64,000 nucleotides of DNA, from positions 1,642,890 to 1,706,889 of the forward strand of contig NW_003314297.1 of NCBI RefSeq assembly GCF_000143415.4, in the 5' to 3' direction. The notes below the pieces were generated by a model. That model saw only the letters and a program-made list of their open reading frames with translations, was not told where the DNA came from and did not search any database. The DNA comes from Selaginella moellendorffii. Taxonomy: Eukaryota > Streptophyta > Lycopodiopsida > Selaginellales > Selaginellaceae. The position numbers and the translations under genes are program-made. Shown here piece after piece: positions 33,439-45,056 of this stretch. Each line of letters opens with the position of its first letter. Within the stretch, counting starts at the first letter, position 1.

Positions 33439-34584
33439 TGTCGCGCATGTGACTTCGGGTATCGAAAGTTACCTGTCGACCTGTCCTTACGGACACTCTT
33501 ACCTTACTGCCACGATGGCAGGAGGTCGGTATTGCTGGACCCGTTATCAGTCTCCGCCTAAGCTAGTTGAGAAACTGGTCTTCGCGTGTGCACTTGACCA
33601 GATGAGCATAAGGAAGGAATTCCTAAGTGTCTATTTAGTCAAGCATACTTGACCTGGTTAGAGAAACTCATTCGTTTGACTTGCACTTGCTAGTGTTGGG
33701 AACCCCCGTGATATTGAGCTTGGTCCCTCAATATCGCAAGATGATAGCTTACCGTGTCTGCCAAACACCCTCGCTATCATGCCCTTTGTGTTAGTCTCAT
33801 TTCGGTCCCAAATGCTATTTATGGAAAGTGTCCAGATTTGCTCATTTGGCATATCTACGGAATGTAGAGATCGTCCTGAACACAATGGTGTTCGTCCCAT
33901 GTCCAAATTCGCAATCTAAGGACATTCCATATTTAGTAAGTTTCGAGCTTGTCCCAGAGACTAACTCCTAATACTAAGGGAGGCTTGGGGTGAAAGCCCA
34001 AAGCGTGTGTTCCTCAAGGGGGGGGGGGCTGTGGGGGGTTCCAAATGTATAGTAGGGATAGTGGGTAGGTCGGGCATGGCCGACCAACCTGAGGCATAGT
34101 CTAGCTCCCGCTTGCGTGCCTGTCCTTGTTCTGCGTCCGGCTTGGGTCTAAGCCCAAGTTCCATTCCATGCTAGTTGGTGGAGTACCCATATCCTCGCGT
34201 TAGGCCACCGGTATGCTGAAATAGCGCCAGACTCCGTTTGGCTCCGTTTTGCGTGCTGGTCCTGGCATTGGGATGCTGGTTACTCTAGGACTGTTCCAAG
34301 TCGCTCCGGGCTCCTGTCCCTTCGCTCCTTGGGCTTCATGCTCGGGAGTTGCTCCGTGGTTCGGTTCTGTCACTCCTCGGCTCCATGCTTGGGAGTTTGG
34401 CACCGTTCCTTCGTTCAGTGGCCCAAGGCCTTGAACCTCGGGTCCTGTGGACACGTGGCATGGACACGTGGCATGTGACACGTGGCATCTGTCACGTGGC
34501 ACAAAGAGGGTTTAGGTTCCGCTTCGTGGTGTTATCCTATGGTAAATCACCATAGGATAAAAGGTCAAAACCACATGCGCTACA
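33439..34584 (+). repeat. 3' LTR of the young element
   Basis: 1146 bp, nearly identical to 27339-28483. Directly followed by the second copy of ATCTC and the interrupted minisatellite. Confidence 0.92.
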
Positions 34585-35056
34585 ATCTCGGACTCCATCT
34601 CGGACTCCATCTCGGACTCCATCTCGGGTCCATCTCGGGTCCATCTCGGACTCCATCTCGGACTCCATCTCGGGTCCATCTCGGACTCCATCTCGGACTC
34701 CATTTTGGGTCCATCTCGGGTCCACCTCGAACTCCATCTCGGACTCCATCTCGGACTCCATCTCGGACTCCATCTCGGGTCCATCTCGGGTCCATCTCGG
34801 ACTCCATCTCGGACTCCATCTCGGGTCCATCTCGGACTCCATCTCGGACTCCATTTCGGGTCCATCTCGGGTCCACCTCAGACTCCATCTTGGACTCCAT
34901 CTCGGACTCCATCTCGGGTCCATCTTAGACTCCACTTCGGACTCCAACTCGGGTCCATCTCGGGTCCACCTCGGACTCCACTTCGGACTCCATCTCGGAC
35001 TCCATCTCGGGTCCATCTCGGACTCCACTTCGGACTCCAACTCGAGTCCATCTCGG
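34585..35056. repeat. Minisatellite of 11-12 bp units (CTCGGACTCCAT / CTCGGGTCCAT)
   Basis: About 40 short units alternate CTCGGACTCCAT and CTCGGGTCCAT. The complement is found in the other two LTRs of the family (24541-24840 and 39398-39835) with different copy numbers and order. The 12-bp units keep frames open on both strands and give artefactual repetitive peptides. Confidence 0.9.
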
Positions 35057-35294
35057 ACACTCCCACGTGTCATGTGTTGGTCCTTTTGGGTCCCTTTTTG
35101 GAGCCTCACCTTGTGCTCGCTTCGTGCTCGTTCCTCGAGCACTTCGTTGGGAGTTCCACTCCCGCTCTTGACTTTTCAAGTCGGAGCTTTTGGTCCAAAC
35201 GTGTTACGCTCGTTTGGCTCTCACTTTGGCCACTACCATGTGGCGCCCTTCCGGCTCCACTTTGGGGCCTAGGGATTTTGTGTCTCACATCAAA

Positions 35295-38200
35295 TTCATG
35301 CGTGAACTTAGGCGTGATGTGGTGGATAGAAAAGGGCCAATAAGGGAACAACTTTGGGATCTTGGGAACAGTATAAGGGTTTCCTCATAGAGTTGAGGAT
35401 GTGATTCAAATGAGCATTTGATCGTGGTAAACAACTATAGTTGGGATCACGGGAAAAATAGAGACTCTAAAGTGATAAAGGAGTCACAAGATTACCCTCA
35501 TATAGTTGAGGCTAGTGCTCATGAATTTGAGACCAAAATTTATGACCATGGGAGGTCAAATACGGAAAAGGACACAAGTCCTTGAAATAGTAACCAAGGC
35601 TACCTTTAATAAATGCTAGAACAACCCAAGGAGTTGGGGGTGTACTTAGAGGATGAGGGTGTATTCTCATCACACAGACAAGTGGCCATAAGGGGCAAAA
35701 GGTTGCCCCTAGAGAACAAATCGAGTGTTGGAGTAACACTTGCAAAGATGGTCCTTGTGAGTAGGACATGAATACAAGGAGTTATATTCTAGTGAGCTAG
35801 CACCTCAAAAGTAGGACCTCATAGGTCGTCGGATTAACAAAGTCGAAAAAGTCTGATGACTCTAATAGAGTCAAGAAATAATCCTAAGGGATTGATGGAA
35901 GAATTTGGATTAAGGTGTGTGGTACCCCACGAAGGATGGGGAGGATCTTGAGATCCAAGCATGAGAACAGTGTGTATCTCATTAATGGCAGAAGGTGCCA
36001 TGCTAAAGTCGTGGGAAAGAGTTTCCCAGAAGAAAACAACTTTGACGCAAAGTTGTGCGTGAACTCTATGGTGTAGTGCTAATGGATAATTGGCATAAGA
36101 GACAACCATATTGGTCTTGGCAAAAAGACTTAGACACAAGTAAAAAGTGTCATAAAGGTAGGTTCATGGAGCCAATGGTGTGGAGACACCGAATGTGCCA
36201 AGGCATGCTACCTTGAGGTCAAGTTGGTGGGTTCGTGAGAACCCCTTCCAAAGGAATCCCAATAGAAATGGGAATGGCATAACCTAAGTTAAAAGGCATG
36301 CAGTTAGAGTGTGGTGACCCAGATAATGATGGAGGTGTGGAATCACCAGCAATGAGTTGTAGGACTTGACAATTATGAGACAACTAAAGCAAAAGGTGCA
36401 TAATAATTCGTTAAATTAGTAGGAGGCAACTACCTAAGACTTGTTATTGGGATAAGGAAGTTAGATATACCCTTATGGGGGATAAATTGCTTATGTTGCG
36501 ACATAGTAAGTCAATGTCGAAAAGGGAATGCTCATTGTCAAAAAGGTCATCATTGCGACACCCAAACACTCTAGAACACCAAAAGGTGGTGTTTGGTGTC
36601 ATGAGGGTAATGAATAATGCCCAAGGGACAAAGTCCTTAACGAATGATAAATAGAAGGTGTTATCCAAATATCCAAAGTTGCGGAGATGGGAAAAGTCCG
36701 TCTACCTAAATCAGACAAAGCCAAAAAGGGGATTTTGGCAAGGCTAGTGATGGGTATATGAAGGCCCATAAGTAGCAATAGTAATCCTAGTGTGTGGGAT
36801 TACAAGGTGAGCAAACCCGGATTGAGGAACCACTCCCTAAACTGTCATGTAGGTTCATCCTTATGAATATTTGCTAAGGCATCGTAAAAAGTGCAAAGCT
36901 ATTTTCCTAATTTGGAGGAGAATAACCGAAGGACATGTATGAGGCCAAAAGGCAAGTAGTAAAGGGATAGAACCAAACCATAGAAATTGACAGGCATGAC
37001 CAAAGGTGGTTATGCAAGTTGGGAGTGGAGAATCAAATGGGGCGACCGGGATGCCATGGAGAGTCTAAAGCATGGGATTATCCATGTTAGACTATATGGT
37101 AATTGGAAAGCTTGCCAAAGGAGAAACCTTAGTAAGCTAAGGAACAAAGTTTCTTGAAAGTTTTCCTAGGTAGATAAGTACCTAGTTAGCCAAATGTAAA
37201 TGGTTCATAGAATGCGAGAAATCAGAATGGCGTAGCAAAAGTGTGGCCTTGAAGCTTGCCATGAGGTGAAGTTATTAAGGTTGGGAAAGTAATTCCCGAG
37301 TGTTCAAAGAAGAGGGCTTTGAAAGAAAGTCGATGGTTAAGGACTTTCACGCTTATACATGACGGTGGCCGGATGACTTGCTAAGTAAGATTAGCAAGTC
37401 GGGGGAACGAATACCCTAGTTGAAGGAGCCAACTCCAAAGGGGTGGCTCATGAGGCCGAGCATGAAGGAGTCCATGCATGATCACAGACATGTCAAGGGA
37501 GAGGACTTGGTAGTGCGGAGGAACTAGGTTCCTAAGCTGTGATTTGTAACGCGCTTTAAATACATGTTGGTGCACCGGCGTGGGAAGTCACGCCAAGCAT
37601 CTTGTGCGGTGCCATCCGTAGATACATATACGGAGGTTGGGTTCGAGTCCCGACCCTTTAGTGCTTGGGTTTGAATCCTAAATCACTAGGGCGTGATAAT
37701 AGTTTGGAAAATGAGGACACTCAATTTTCGGTGGTCATGGACTCTCAGTGAGGAGATTAGTTTAGGCACACCACCAAGCAAGGGATGCCTCGGAGTCATG
37801 ATGCACAGTTAGATTGCTTAGTGTGGCTCGGCATATCTAACTTGAACGCTTGGTGCGAGTGGCACCAAAGATGTGGTGAATGAAATGGGGACACCCAATC
37901 TCAATTGCTATAGGCCCTTAGCTAAAAGGGTTAGCTTGGGTGCACCGCCAAGTGTGGGGGATGCCCCCGGGGTCATGGTGAACAATTTAAAGGTTGAGAA
38001 GACTTAGTACCTATTGGCAAACCTATCAAGGTGCCAAAATGAGATCACTCGGTGATCTTGTGGCTAAATAGGGATAAGGTCCTTATTTAGGTAAGAAATA
38101 AGGTTCTTAGTTCAAATTATAGTTCAAAGTGTTAATTTGAACAATTGATAATCATGTGGCTTGGTCAAGGTGACCAAGTGGGAAGAACACCTAAGGGAAA

Positions 38201-39162
38201 TGAGCTATGCCAATGCAATAGCATAGTAAGTCCAAGGAAAGTAGTCTCTATAACAGATCTATGGGAAGGTCTCAAAATTAAGCCGTGGATAAAGCCTACA
38301 ACAAAAAATGTTAAAGAGACGTACTAGAGGTGAACACCCTTTGGACTTGGCAAAGCAAAGTGTTTGCTATAGAACTAAAAGGATACCTCAAGAATGGAGG
38401 TAGCGATCCTATATTGCTAGGTGCAACAATCAAGGATAGGAGCAAAAGACTAATGGCTAAGAAAGAGCCATGGGAATCAGGGGAAAGAATCCAAATGGCA
38501 AAATTAAGCCGAGAACATTAATGTATTGGGTGCTAACGGATTATGGGAAAGACAATGTTTTCCCAAGGATGGAGTCCCAACCTCTCCGATTTGGCAAAAG
38601 TGGAAACTCCAAGGGGGGGAGCAGTAAAGTAGCCAAATAATAGGGCCGTGGGCAGCCCTAGCACAAATTATGATAACTGAAACCTAGTGCCAAAGATGGC
38701 ACGATATCGAAGAGAGGATGATAGTGCCTTCAAGTAAAGAACTTCCTAGGATGGGGAAGTGGAGTTGCACCATGTGCAACGTAAGGTGTCGGAGACATCT
38801 AGAAAATTGACTCTGAGAAGTCAAAATTAAAAGTTCCAAAGTGCAAAGGTTATGTTAATGGAATCTGAGACTTCTCGAGAATGAGTAGTGGAATTGAGTT
38901 AGAGAAGGTGTCTCTAACAAGTTTAGCAAGAACTGAACTAATAAAAGGGAGCAAACCACCCTAGGTGGCTGAATGAGTCTCTATGTTGGAGAGACTATGC
39001 TCCTTAGAAGATGGACAAGGCATGGTGAGCCTTTAGTGCCAAACTATAGACAAATATTGGCTAGGTGCCAAGGATGGAAATGGTAACTCATGTGGGTGTT
39101 ACTTTATAAAAAGGGTTTACTGTTCAATGAGGACATCGAACTTCGCATATGGGTGGTGGAGT
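35295..39162 (+). other. Internal region of the older non-coding element: no gene found
   Basis: Only scattered frames of 60-100 codons, none with a recognisable domain. A single sequence matching the Pol III B-box (GGTTCGAGTCC, about 37636-37646) lies in a T-arm-like palindrome but without a full tRNA cloverleaf. Confidence 0.75.
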
Positions 39163-40978
39163 TGTGAGACACAAAATCCCTAGGCCCCAAAGTGGAGCCG
39201 AAAGGGTGCCACGTGGTAGTGGCCAAAACAAAAGCTAAATGAGTATAACACGTTTGGACTAAAAGCTCCAACTTGAAAAGTCAAGACCGGGAGTGGAACT
39301 CCCAACAAAGTGCTCAAGGAATGAGCACGAAGTGAATGATAAGTGAGGCTCCAAAAAGGGACCCAAAAGGACCAACACATGACATGTGGAAGTGTCTGAG
39401 ATGGAGTCCGAGATGGAGTCTGAGATGGACCTGAGGTGGAGTCCGAGATGGAGTCCGAGATGGACCCGAGCTGGAGTCCGAGATGGAACTGAGTTGGAGT
39501 CCGAGATGGAGTCTGAGATGGACCCGAGTTGGAGTCTAAGTTGGAGTCCAAGATGGACCCGAGTTGGAGTCTGAGATGGAGTCCGAGATGGACCCGAGTT
39601 GGAGTCCGAGATGGAGTCCGAGATGGACCCAAGTTGGAGTCCGAGGTGGAGTCCAAGATGGAGTCCGAGATGGATCCGAGTTAGAGTCTGAGGTGGACCC
39701 AATATGGAGTCCGAGATGGACCCGAGATGGAGTCCGAGATGGAATCCGAGATGGAGTCCGAGATGGACCCGAGATGGAGTCCGAGATGGAATCCGAGATG
39801 GAGTCCGAGAAGGACCCGAGATGGAGTCCGAGGTCAAGACCAAGACCGGGACCGAGACCGAGACCAGGACCGGGACCGAGACCGAGACTGAGGCCGAGGC
39901 CGAGACCGAGCCCGAGGCCGAGTCCAAGTCCGAGTCCGAGTCCGAGTCCGAGTCCGAGTCCGAGTCCGAGTTTGAGTCTGAGAGGGTGAAAGCCCAAAGC
40001 ATTCGTCTCCTAAACCCTTGGGGGTTTGGTGAGCTCCAAAAGTATAGTGAGGGGGAGGATTGCAATGGAGCCAGTTTGGCCAAGAAAGGCTAGTTTGGCC
40101 TAGGAAAGCTGTACCCAGTGTTGGGTGATGAGCTTCCCACTAGGAAGTCCAAGACTAGAGTGAACACGGATTGACAAGTGGGGTAGCTTAGTGAAGTGTT
40201 CAAAAGCCGGCTCTAGTTCCCTTGGGAGATCGACTGGCCAATGCTCCTAGTCCAAGTGTGGATGGCACTACCTACTTGGATACCTGGCGTGGCTCAATGG
40301 AACCTCGCTCTAAGCCTCTGGCTAGAGCACCTAAAGGCGGAAGGCGGGGAGAGTACCCATGAGGCCTGCGTAGGGCCACGGTATTTCAAAATGTTGTCCC
40401 AAAAGTCCCAGACTATGGAAAGGAAGGGGAGTAGCCCTCTGGTGTGGTGACCAAAGACACAGTCACACAGTGAAGAAGTCCTAGAGGACAATAGGACTTA
40501 GTGGTTGGGCCTGTGGGCCTCTATCCAATGGCGGTGTTGGCAAACACAGCCAAGGACAAAAAGGGATTTGGTGGGGACTAGAACGGAGATATTGGGGAAG
40601 GCTATTCCCCATGTTTGTGGGCATCCTAAGGATGCTAAGGAGTGGATTTAGGATGACCACTCATGGACGAATGGCCCAGTCTTGGAGAGATGAGATTGCA
40701 ATGCAGGTGGTGTTAAACTAACGATGTGACCAAGGTGAATGAGCGTGGCCTATCGTAACGGACTCATATGTTGGTGGTACCTTGGGGTGTTGGTCATGGG
40801 ATTGGACACGTGGAGCACTTGGACCAAGTGCAAAGGTTGAGTGGCATGGATGCCATTCTCCGTGCTAGCAAGCCCCAAGTTTTGAATGGGACTTATGGAG
40901 ATTGTGAATGAGACTCCTTCAAGTGGTCGGAGGTGTGGTTAAGTGACTAAAGTAAAATGGAAAAATTAGTCACTTACA
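39163..40978 (+). repeat. 3' LTR of the older non-coding element
   Basis: 1816 bp, longer than its partner (1678 bp) mainly through more minisatellite units (39398-39835). Ends AGTCACTTACA, followed by the duplication GACCA. Confidence 0.85.
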
Positions 40979-40983
40979 GACCA

Positions 40984-41668
40984 TCACCCATAGGAAGGGG
41001 AGCTAAAGGATGAGTAGCAAGAAGTGGAAGAGGCGACGTCTCATAACGTTGTGTCAAGCAAAGAGCATCATCAAGGGTGGCAGGAGCAAGTGCATGCACA
41101 AGTCCGACAAGATCTTGACGAAGTGCTGGCCACAACATTCCTAGCTTGACCGCTCGGACATATTTGGCTCCGCACGAAGCAAAAAGCTTCGACAACAAAC
41201 ACCAAATTGCATCACTGACTCAGATGGCCCTTGGCGAAGACGATGTAATTGTTAAAAAGCATCATCATAATCGTCGGCATGTTCAAAGGCGCGTTTGAAG
41301 ATGTCCGGGAGAATACTCCAATCCCCACGAGTGGCTGTGCTCAGACCATTGTACCATTGCAATGGCGTCCCTTGGAGACATGTGGGAAACTCACGCAAAC
41401 GTCGAGCATCATCCTAAGAATGATATGTGGCAATCACCGTGAAGTGATCGAACCAATGGTACATATCATCCAAAGGATTCCCGCAAAAGAACTCCGGCCG
41501 AACGCGAGGATTAGCACCAAGAGCAGGAGGAGTTGTGCCACGTGCTACGAATGCCACCATCAACTGAGTTTGGTTGTTCAATTGCAAGCGCATAGTATCA
41601 AGCAATTGTACCAACTGCTGCTCCAGAGTCAAAGGAGGAGATTGTTTATCTGCCATGAAGACAGACAA
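40984..41668 (-). pseudogene. gypsy gag N-terminal part
   Basis: Encodes a retrotransposon gag domain: LEQQLVQLLDTMRLQLNNQ, then MYHWFDHFTVIATYH and, after stops, LREFPTCLQGTPLQWYNGLS. In-frame stops near 41415 and further down show decay. Continues into 24057-24313 across the nested insertion. Confidence 0.8.
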
Positions 41669-41887
41669 AGAAAGAGCAAAAGAAGAGAAACAACAAAAAG
41701 CGAAAAGGAAATGGGAGATCTAAACAATGCAAGAAAGTTAAATGTAAACCAAAATCCTGAAAGGGAAGAACAAAAGAAAGGGAATGGAAAAAGCTAAATT
41801 TAGACAATGCAAAAGCTAGATCTAAACCAAAATCCCAAATTCAAACACTCCTCAGGAAAAATAAAAAATGCCCCTCACCTCCACCAA

Positions 41888-42063
41888 TGTGAGTGCTTAG
41901 AATATGGAAAGGGAATATAGAAAATGTGCATATCAATTAGCCCAAAAACCTTAGCTTATATACAGAAGCGAGTGGTCCGGATTGAAACCAATCTAATGCC
42001 TACCAAAATCCCACTATGCTAATATTAGTATACAGCATTGTAGCCGTACACTTGGCCCTCCCA
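41888..42063 (-). repeat. 5' LTR of the gypsy element
   Basis: 176 bp, starts TGTGAGTGCTTAG and ends CTCCCA, where the 3' LTR has CTCACA. Clearly homologous to 20383-20564 but with many substitutions, so the gypsy insertion is old. Downstream, toward gag, no good tRNA-Met primer-binding match was seen. Confidence 0.85.
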
Positions 42064-42135
42064 TAAACATTATATTTTTTATTTAATTTTTGTTTTCTAT
42101 TTTTTTTAGTTTAATTTTTAATTTTAGACTAGATA

Positions 42136-44312
42136 AAAGATCACATTGATGACTTCAGCAACACTCACAATGGTGCAGTGCGATCAGAAAGATGATCCAC
42201 AAAACAAACGAGATATTGCACATTGCCAAGGAAGCGCTGCACATCATTCACACACTTTAAAGTAAGGAACTTTAGAATAGCCACAAATTTGTTAGGATCA
42301 ACTTGCAAACCCCCACGAGAAATATGGTACCTAAGATAAATTGTGTCTTTGGACCTAAACACGCATTGCGACCGCTTTAGCTTTAAACCAACGTTGCGTA
42401 GCCGATCCAACACTTTACAAACATCACGAACGTACTCCTCCCATGTCCCCTTCGAGTGGATCAAGACATCATCAATGAAGTCAATAGTCACCTCTGGTAT
42501 ATCACAAAGAACTTCGTCCATCATCCATTGGAAAGTTGTTGAAGCATTGTTCAAACCAAATGGCATCACTAAGTTCTATGGCTTATGCTAATTCCCTTTC
42601 TTGAGCTCCTCTTCCTTCTCCACTCTCTTCTCATGTTTCTGATGAGCCTATTGTTCCAGCCTTTATGGATTTTCTAAATGAGAATTTTCTGCCATTGGCA
42701 GTTGCTATACTTGATGTTTAATGTCCACAAGGCGCAGAGTAAGATCTACCTTCTCTTGATGAGGTTTACGAGGCTCATAAGCTTGAGCCGTAGATTCAAA
42801 GGCTTCGAGAAGGGTTTGAGAATCTTGCATCACTTGCTGATGACTTGCCTTTCCGGCATTTATATTTTCAATATCGCCTTGAAGACGGCTTTCTTTATTT
42901 TGTGGGGACAAATCTTAATAATCATTTATGGTTGATAGTGCCTTCTGTCTTTATTCTACGGTTTTTCCATACCTACCATGATTCTTTTGTTTTAGGTGGG
43001 TATATGGGACATCATCATGTAACTGAGAAGCTACACTGGTCTTTCTATTGGCCAAAGATGTGACATGATGTTATTTGATCTGTGCATAGCTATGTTTGGT
43101 GCCAAGCTCATAATACTCTCCTTCATACCACGGAAGGACAGTTGGAGTCAATTATAGTTTCCCGTCCATTTGAGTTGGTGGTGTTTGATCTTATGGGACC
43201 TTTTCCACGGTCGACTGCTGGCAATGAGTATGTTATTATTCCTTCTGACTACTTGATTTGTTGGGTGGAAGTTGGTGCTTTTGTTAACACCTCTGCAATT
43301 GTTGTTGGATACTTCCTCCTTAATCAAGTGGTGTTCCAGCATTCTTGTCCAAAGCGGATTCTTTCGAATAATGGCCCCACATTTATGGCTGAGGCATTTC
43401 ATGTTTTGATGTCTCGGTTGGGGATACGCCACACTTTTATGAATGCTTATCATCCATAATCAGACGTTTTGGTGGAACGGCTCATTCAGACATTCAAAGG
43501 GATGATTACGAAGTATGTGAACTTTCAGCATTCGGATTGAAATGGTTATTTGCCATCTTGTCGGTATGTATATGTCACAGAAGTGCAGAGTTTTATTAGT
43601 GCTTCATTATATAAATTTCTATATGATCATAATCCAATATTACTAACAGAGCTAGGTTTACCTTCGCAATTGCCACAAGCTGCTAATGCTAGGTCATGGG
43701 ATAAGTATTTGATGAGCATTCTTCCACTTGTCTAAGTAGAATTTGCAAAACATTTAAGTCACATACAAATGGGACAACAATGGCGCTACAACTCCCATCA
43801 TCGTTCACCTGCGGAGTACAAAGTGGATGATTTGGTATTAGTCCGTTTTCCCCATCTTACAGTATATGGTTTATCTAAGGGGTTTCTTCCGCAGTGGAAA
43901 GGACCGTATCAGGTGTTACGGCAAGTTGGACCACAAGTTTATGAGTTTATGAGGTTTGGCATGACATTCAACAAGCTAATCCTCCAGAGATTGTGTATGT
44001 GCAGTGGTTGAAATGCTTCATACAAAAGGATCAAAAGCAATTAATACCACCTATAGATCCGCCAATGCCTTCTCCTAACATTCCTTCAGATCCCGGCCCA
44101 TTTACAAAAGAACCCTAATGGTCTTTTATTATTCCAAGAGGAGGGGATGATGTGAGGGCCAAATGTATGGCTACAATACTATATACTAATATTAGTGTAG
44201 TAGAATTTTAGTAGTCGTCAGATTGGTTTCAATTCGGACCACTTGCTCTTGTATATAAGCTAGGTTTTTAGGCTAATTGATATGCACATTTTTTATATTC
44301 CCTTTCCACACA
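42136..44312. mobile_element. Second gypsy copy, rearranged (RT inverted relative to integrase)
   Basis: 42165-42569 is a minus-strand reverse-transcriptase fragment (IDFIDDVLIHS). From about 42575 the sequence switches to plus-strand integrase (42678-44011), polypurine tract (GAGGAGGGGATGA, to 44150) and 3' LTR 44151-44312. In the other copy these parts all run the same way, so an inversion with loss of roughly 850 bp of RNase H sequence happened here. The integrase core keeps VFDLMGPF and NNGPTF but has several stops. The LTR copy lacks the CTCACA end. Confidence 0.85.
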
Positions 44313-45056
44313 ATGCTTTTAATGTTTTTTTTTATGATTAAAATATGATTCTAAAATAGTTGTATATTCACTATAAGTTGTATAATTCCAATTAACATAT
44401 TCCATATTGTAAATTTCACCGAGTTCAAACTCACATGACTAAAAATTTTAATAAAGAAACTTACCAAAGGTAGTTGTGAGGAAAATGAAAAATAAAATTA
44501 ACTATGAATAGCCATTAAAATTTTAATAAATTTTATTATCTACTCTTAATAATAATTAAGAGTATTTTCGCCCCACAGATGGATTTCCAGATAGGTACAT
44601 TGCCTATCTGGAGGGCAGTAGGCCCCGATCCAGAGAGGAGCTGGCAATAAATAATGGGTTTTAGTTAGAAATCTTTAAGGTTTCGAAAATTAAAAGCTTT
44701 AAACATACTTATCTTTTCACTTTTTTTTTCACCACTATATTCAATTTTCGACACCTCTTTTTCACCATTAGATTCAATCTTTGACACAATATTTAGTGCC
44801 AAACATGCTTAACAATAAATTGAAATAATTGATGTTAACCACCCACAAAATGTCTATAAGATTCTCTTTGTAGAAGCTATTAAATGTATTTTTCATGCCT
44901 TCAATCTATTACAAACGACTAAAAAATGCTGGCAGTCAAGATATAAATTGCAAAAAGAGTCAACAAACACATAATCTCACTTTGACCATTGTTGTTTCCC
45001 CATTTTCCAACATCAGCCAAAATCCACAAGCAAAACCTTAACTTTGAGAACATTAC
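44313..45056. other. AT-rich stretch without a gene
   Basis: No coding frame, RNA gene or repeat family rec­ognised. It separates the transposon block from a truncated ALDH3 pseudogene, and could hold decayed remains of either. Confidence 0.6.

Larger units (their letters stand above)
27339..34584 (+). mobile_element. Young non-coding LTR retrotransposon (LARD-like)
   Basis: 7246 bp with target duplication ATCTC (27334-27338 and 34585-34589). LTRs are 27339-28483 and 33439-34584 (TGTCGCGC...GCTACA). By eye they differ by about four substitutions and one G in a poly-G run. A primer-binding site TGGTATCAGAGG (28486-28497) nearly matches the 3' end complement of initiator tRNA-Met. A polypurine tract (33426-33438) precedes the second LTR. 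The 5-kb internal region is T/G-rich and has no gag, RT or integrase motif. Intact cis signals with almost identical LTRs indicate recent movement using proteins made elsewhere. Confidence 0.92.
26137..35289 (-). mobile_element. Inverted solo LTR of the same family, itself interrupted
   Basis: 26137-27338 joined with 34585-35289 is a reverse-complement copy of the 24319-25996 LTR (starts TGTAAGCGAC, ends TGTCTCACA). It is flanked by the duplication TCAAA (26132-26136 and 35290-35294). No internal sequence or second LTR goes with it, so it is a solo LTR, left by LTR-LTR recombination (inference). The minisatellite half (34585-35056) and the hexamer half (27133-27334) are separated by the inserted element 27339-34584. 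Confidence 0.85.
24319..40978 (+). mobile_element. Non-coding LTR retrotransposon (LARD-like) inserted in the gypsy gag
   Basis: Two direct LTRs (24319-25996 and 39163-40978) start TGTGAGACAC and end CTTACA. Both sides carry the duplication GACCA (24314-24318 and 40979-40983). A weak primer-binding-like sequence (TTGATATTGGAGC, 25999-26011) follows the first LTR, which sets a plus orientation. The internal part (25997-26131 and 35295-39162, about 4 kb after removing the later insertions) holds only short open frames and no gag or pol motifs. It must therefore depend on proteins from another element. The LTRs differ by many substitutions and by repeat length, so this insertion is older than the one at 27339-34584. 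Confidence 0.85.
20383..42063 (-). mobile_element. Ty3/gypsy LTR retrotransposon, degenerate, split by a nested insertion
   Basis: Read on the minus strand: 5' LTR 41888-42063, gag 40984-41668, a 16.7-kb insertion (24319-40978), the rest of gag with a zinc knuckle, protease remnant, reverse transcriptase, RNase H, integrase, and 3' LTR 20383-20564. The domain order with integrase last is that of Ty3/gypsy. A purine-rich tract (GAGAGGAGGGGATGA on the minus strand, 20565-20579) precedes the 3' LTR as expected of a polypurine tract. Coding parts have several stops and frame breaks, so the element is dead. The five bases flanking the two ends (TATAT and TAAAC) do not match, so no target duplication is confirmed. 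Confidence 0.9.

Noticed and set aside
34585-35056. CRISPR-like array of short repeats
   Set aside because: Units are 11-12 bp, directly abutting, without unique spacers, in a plant LTR; it is a minisatellite.
24319-40978. Inverted LTR as an assembly artefact or a foldback element
   Set aside because: The inverted copy has its own TCAAA duplication and the outer pair its own GACCA duplication, which fits separate insertions.
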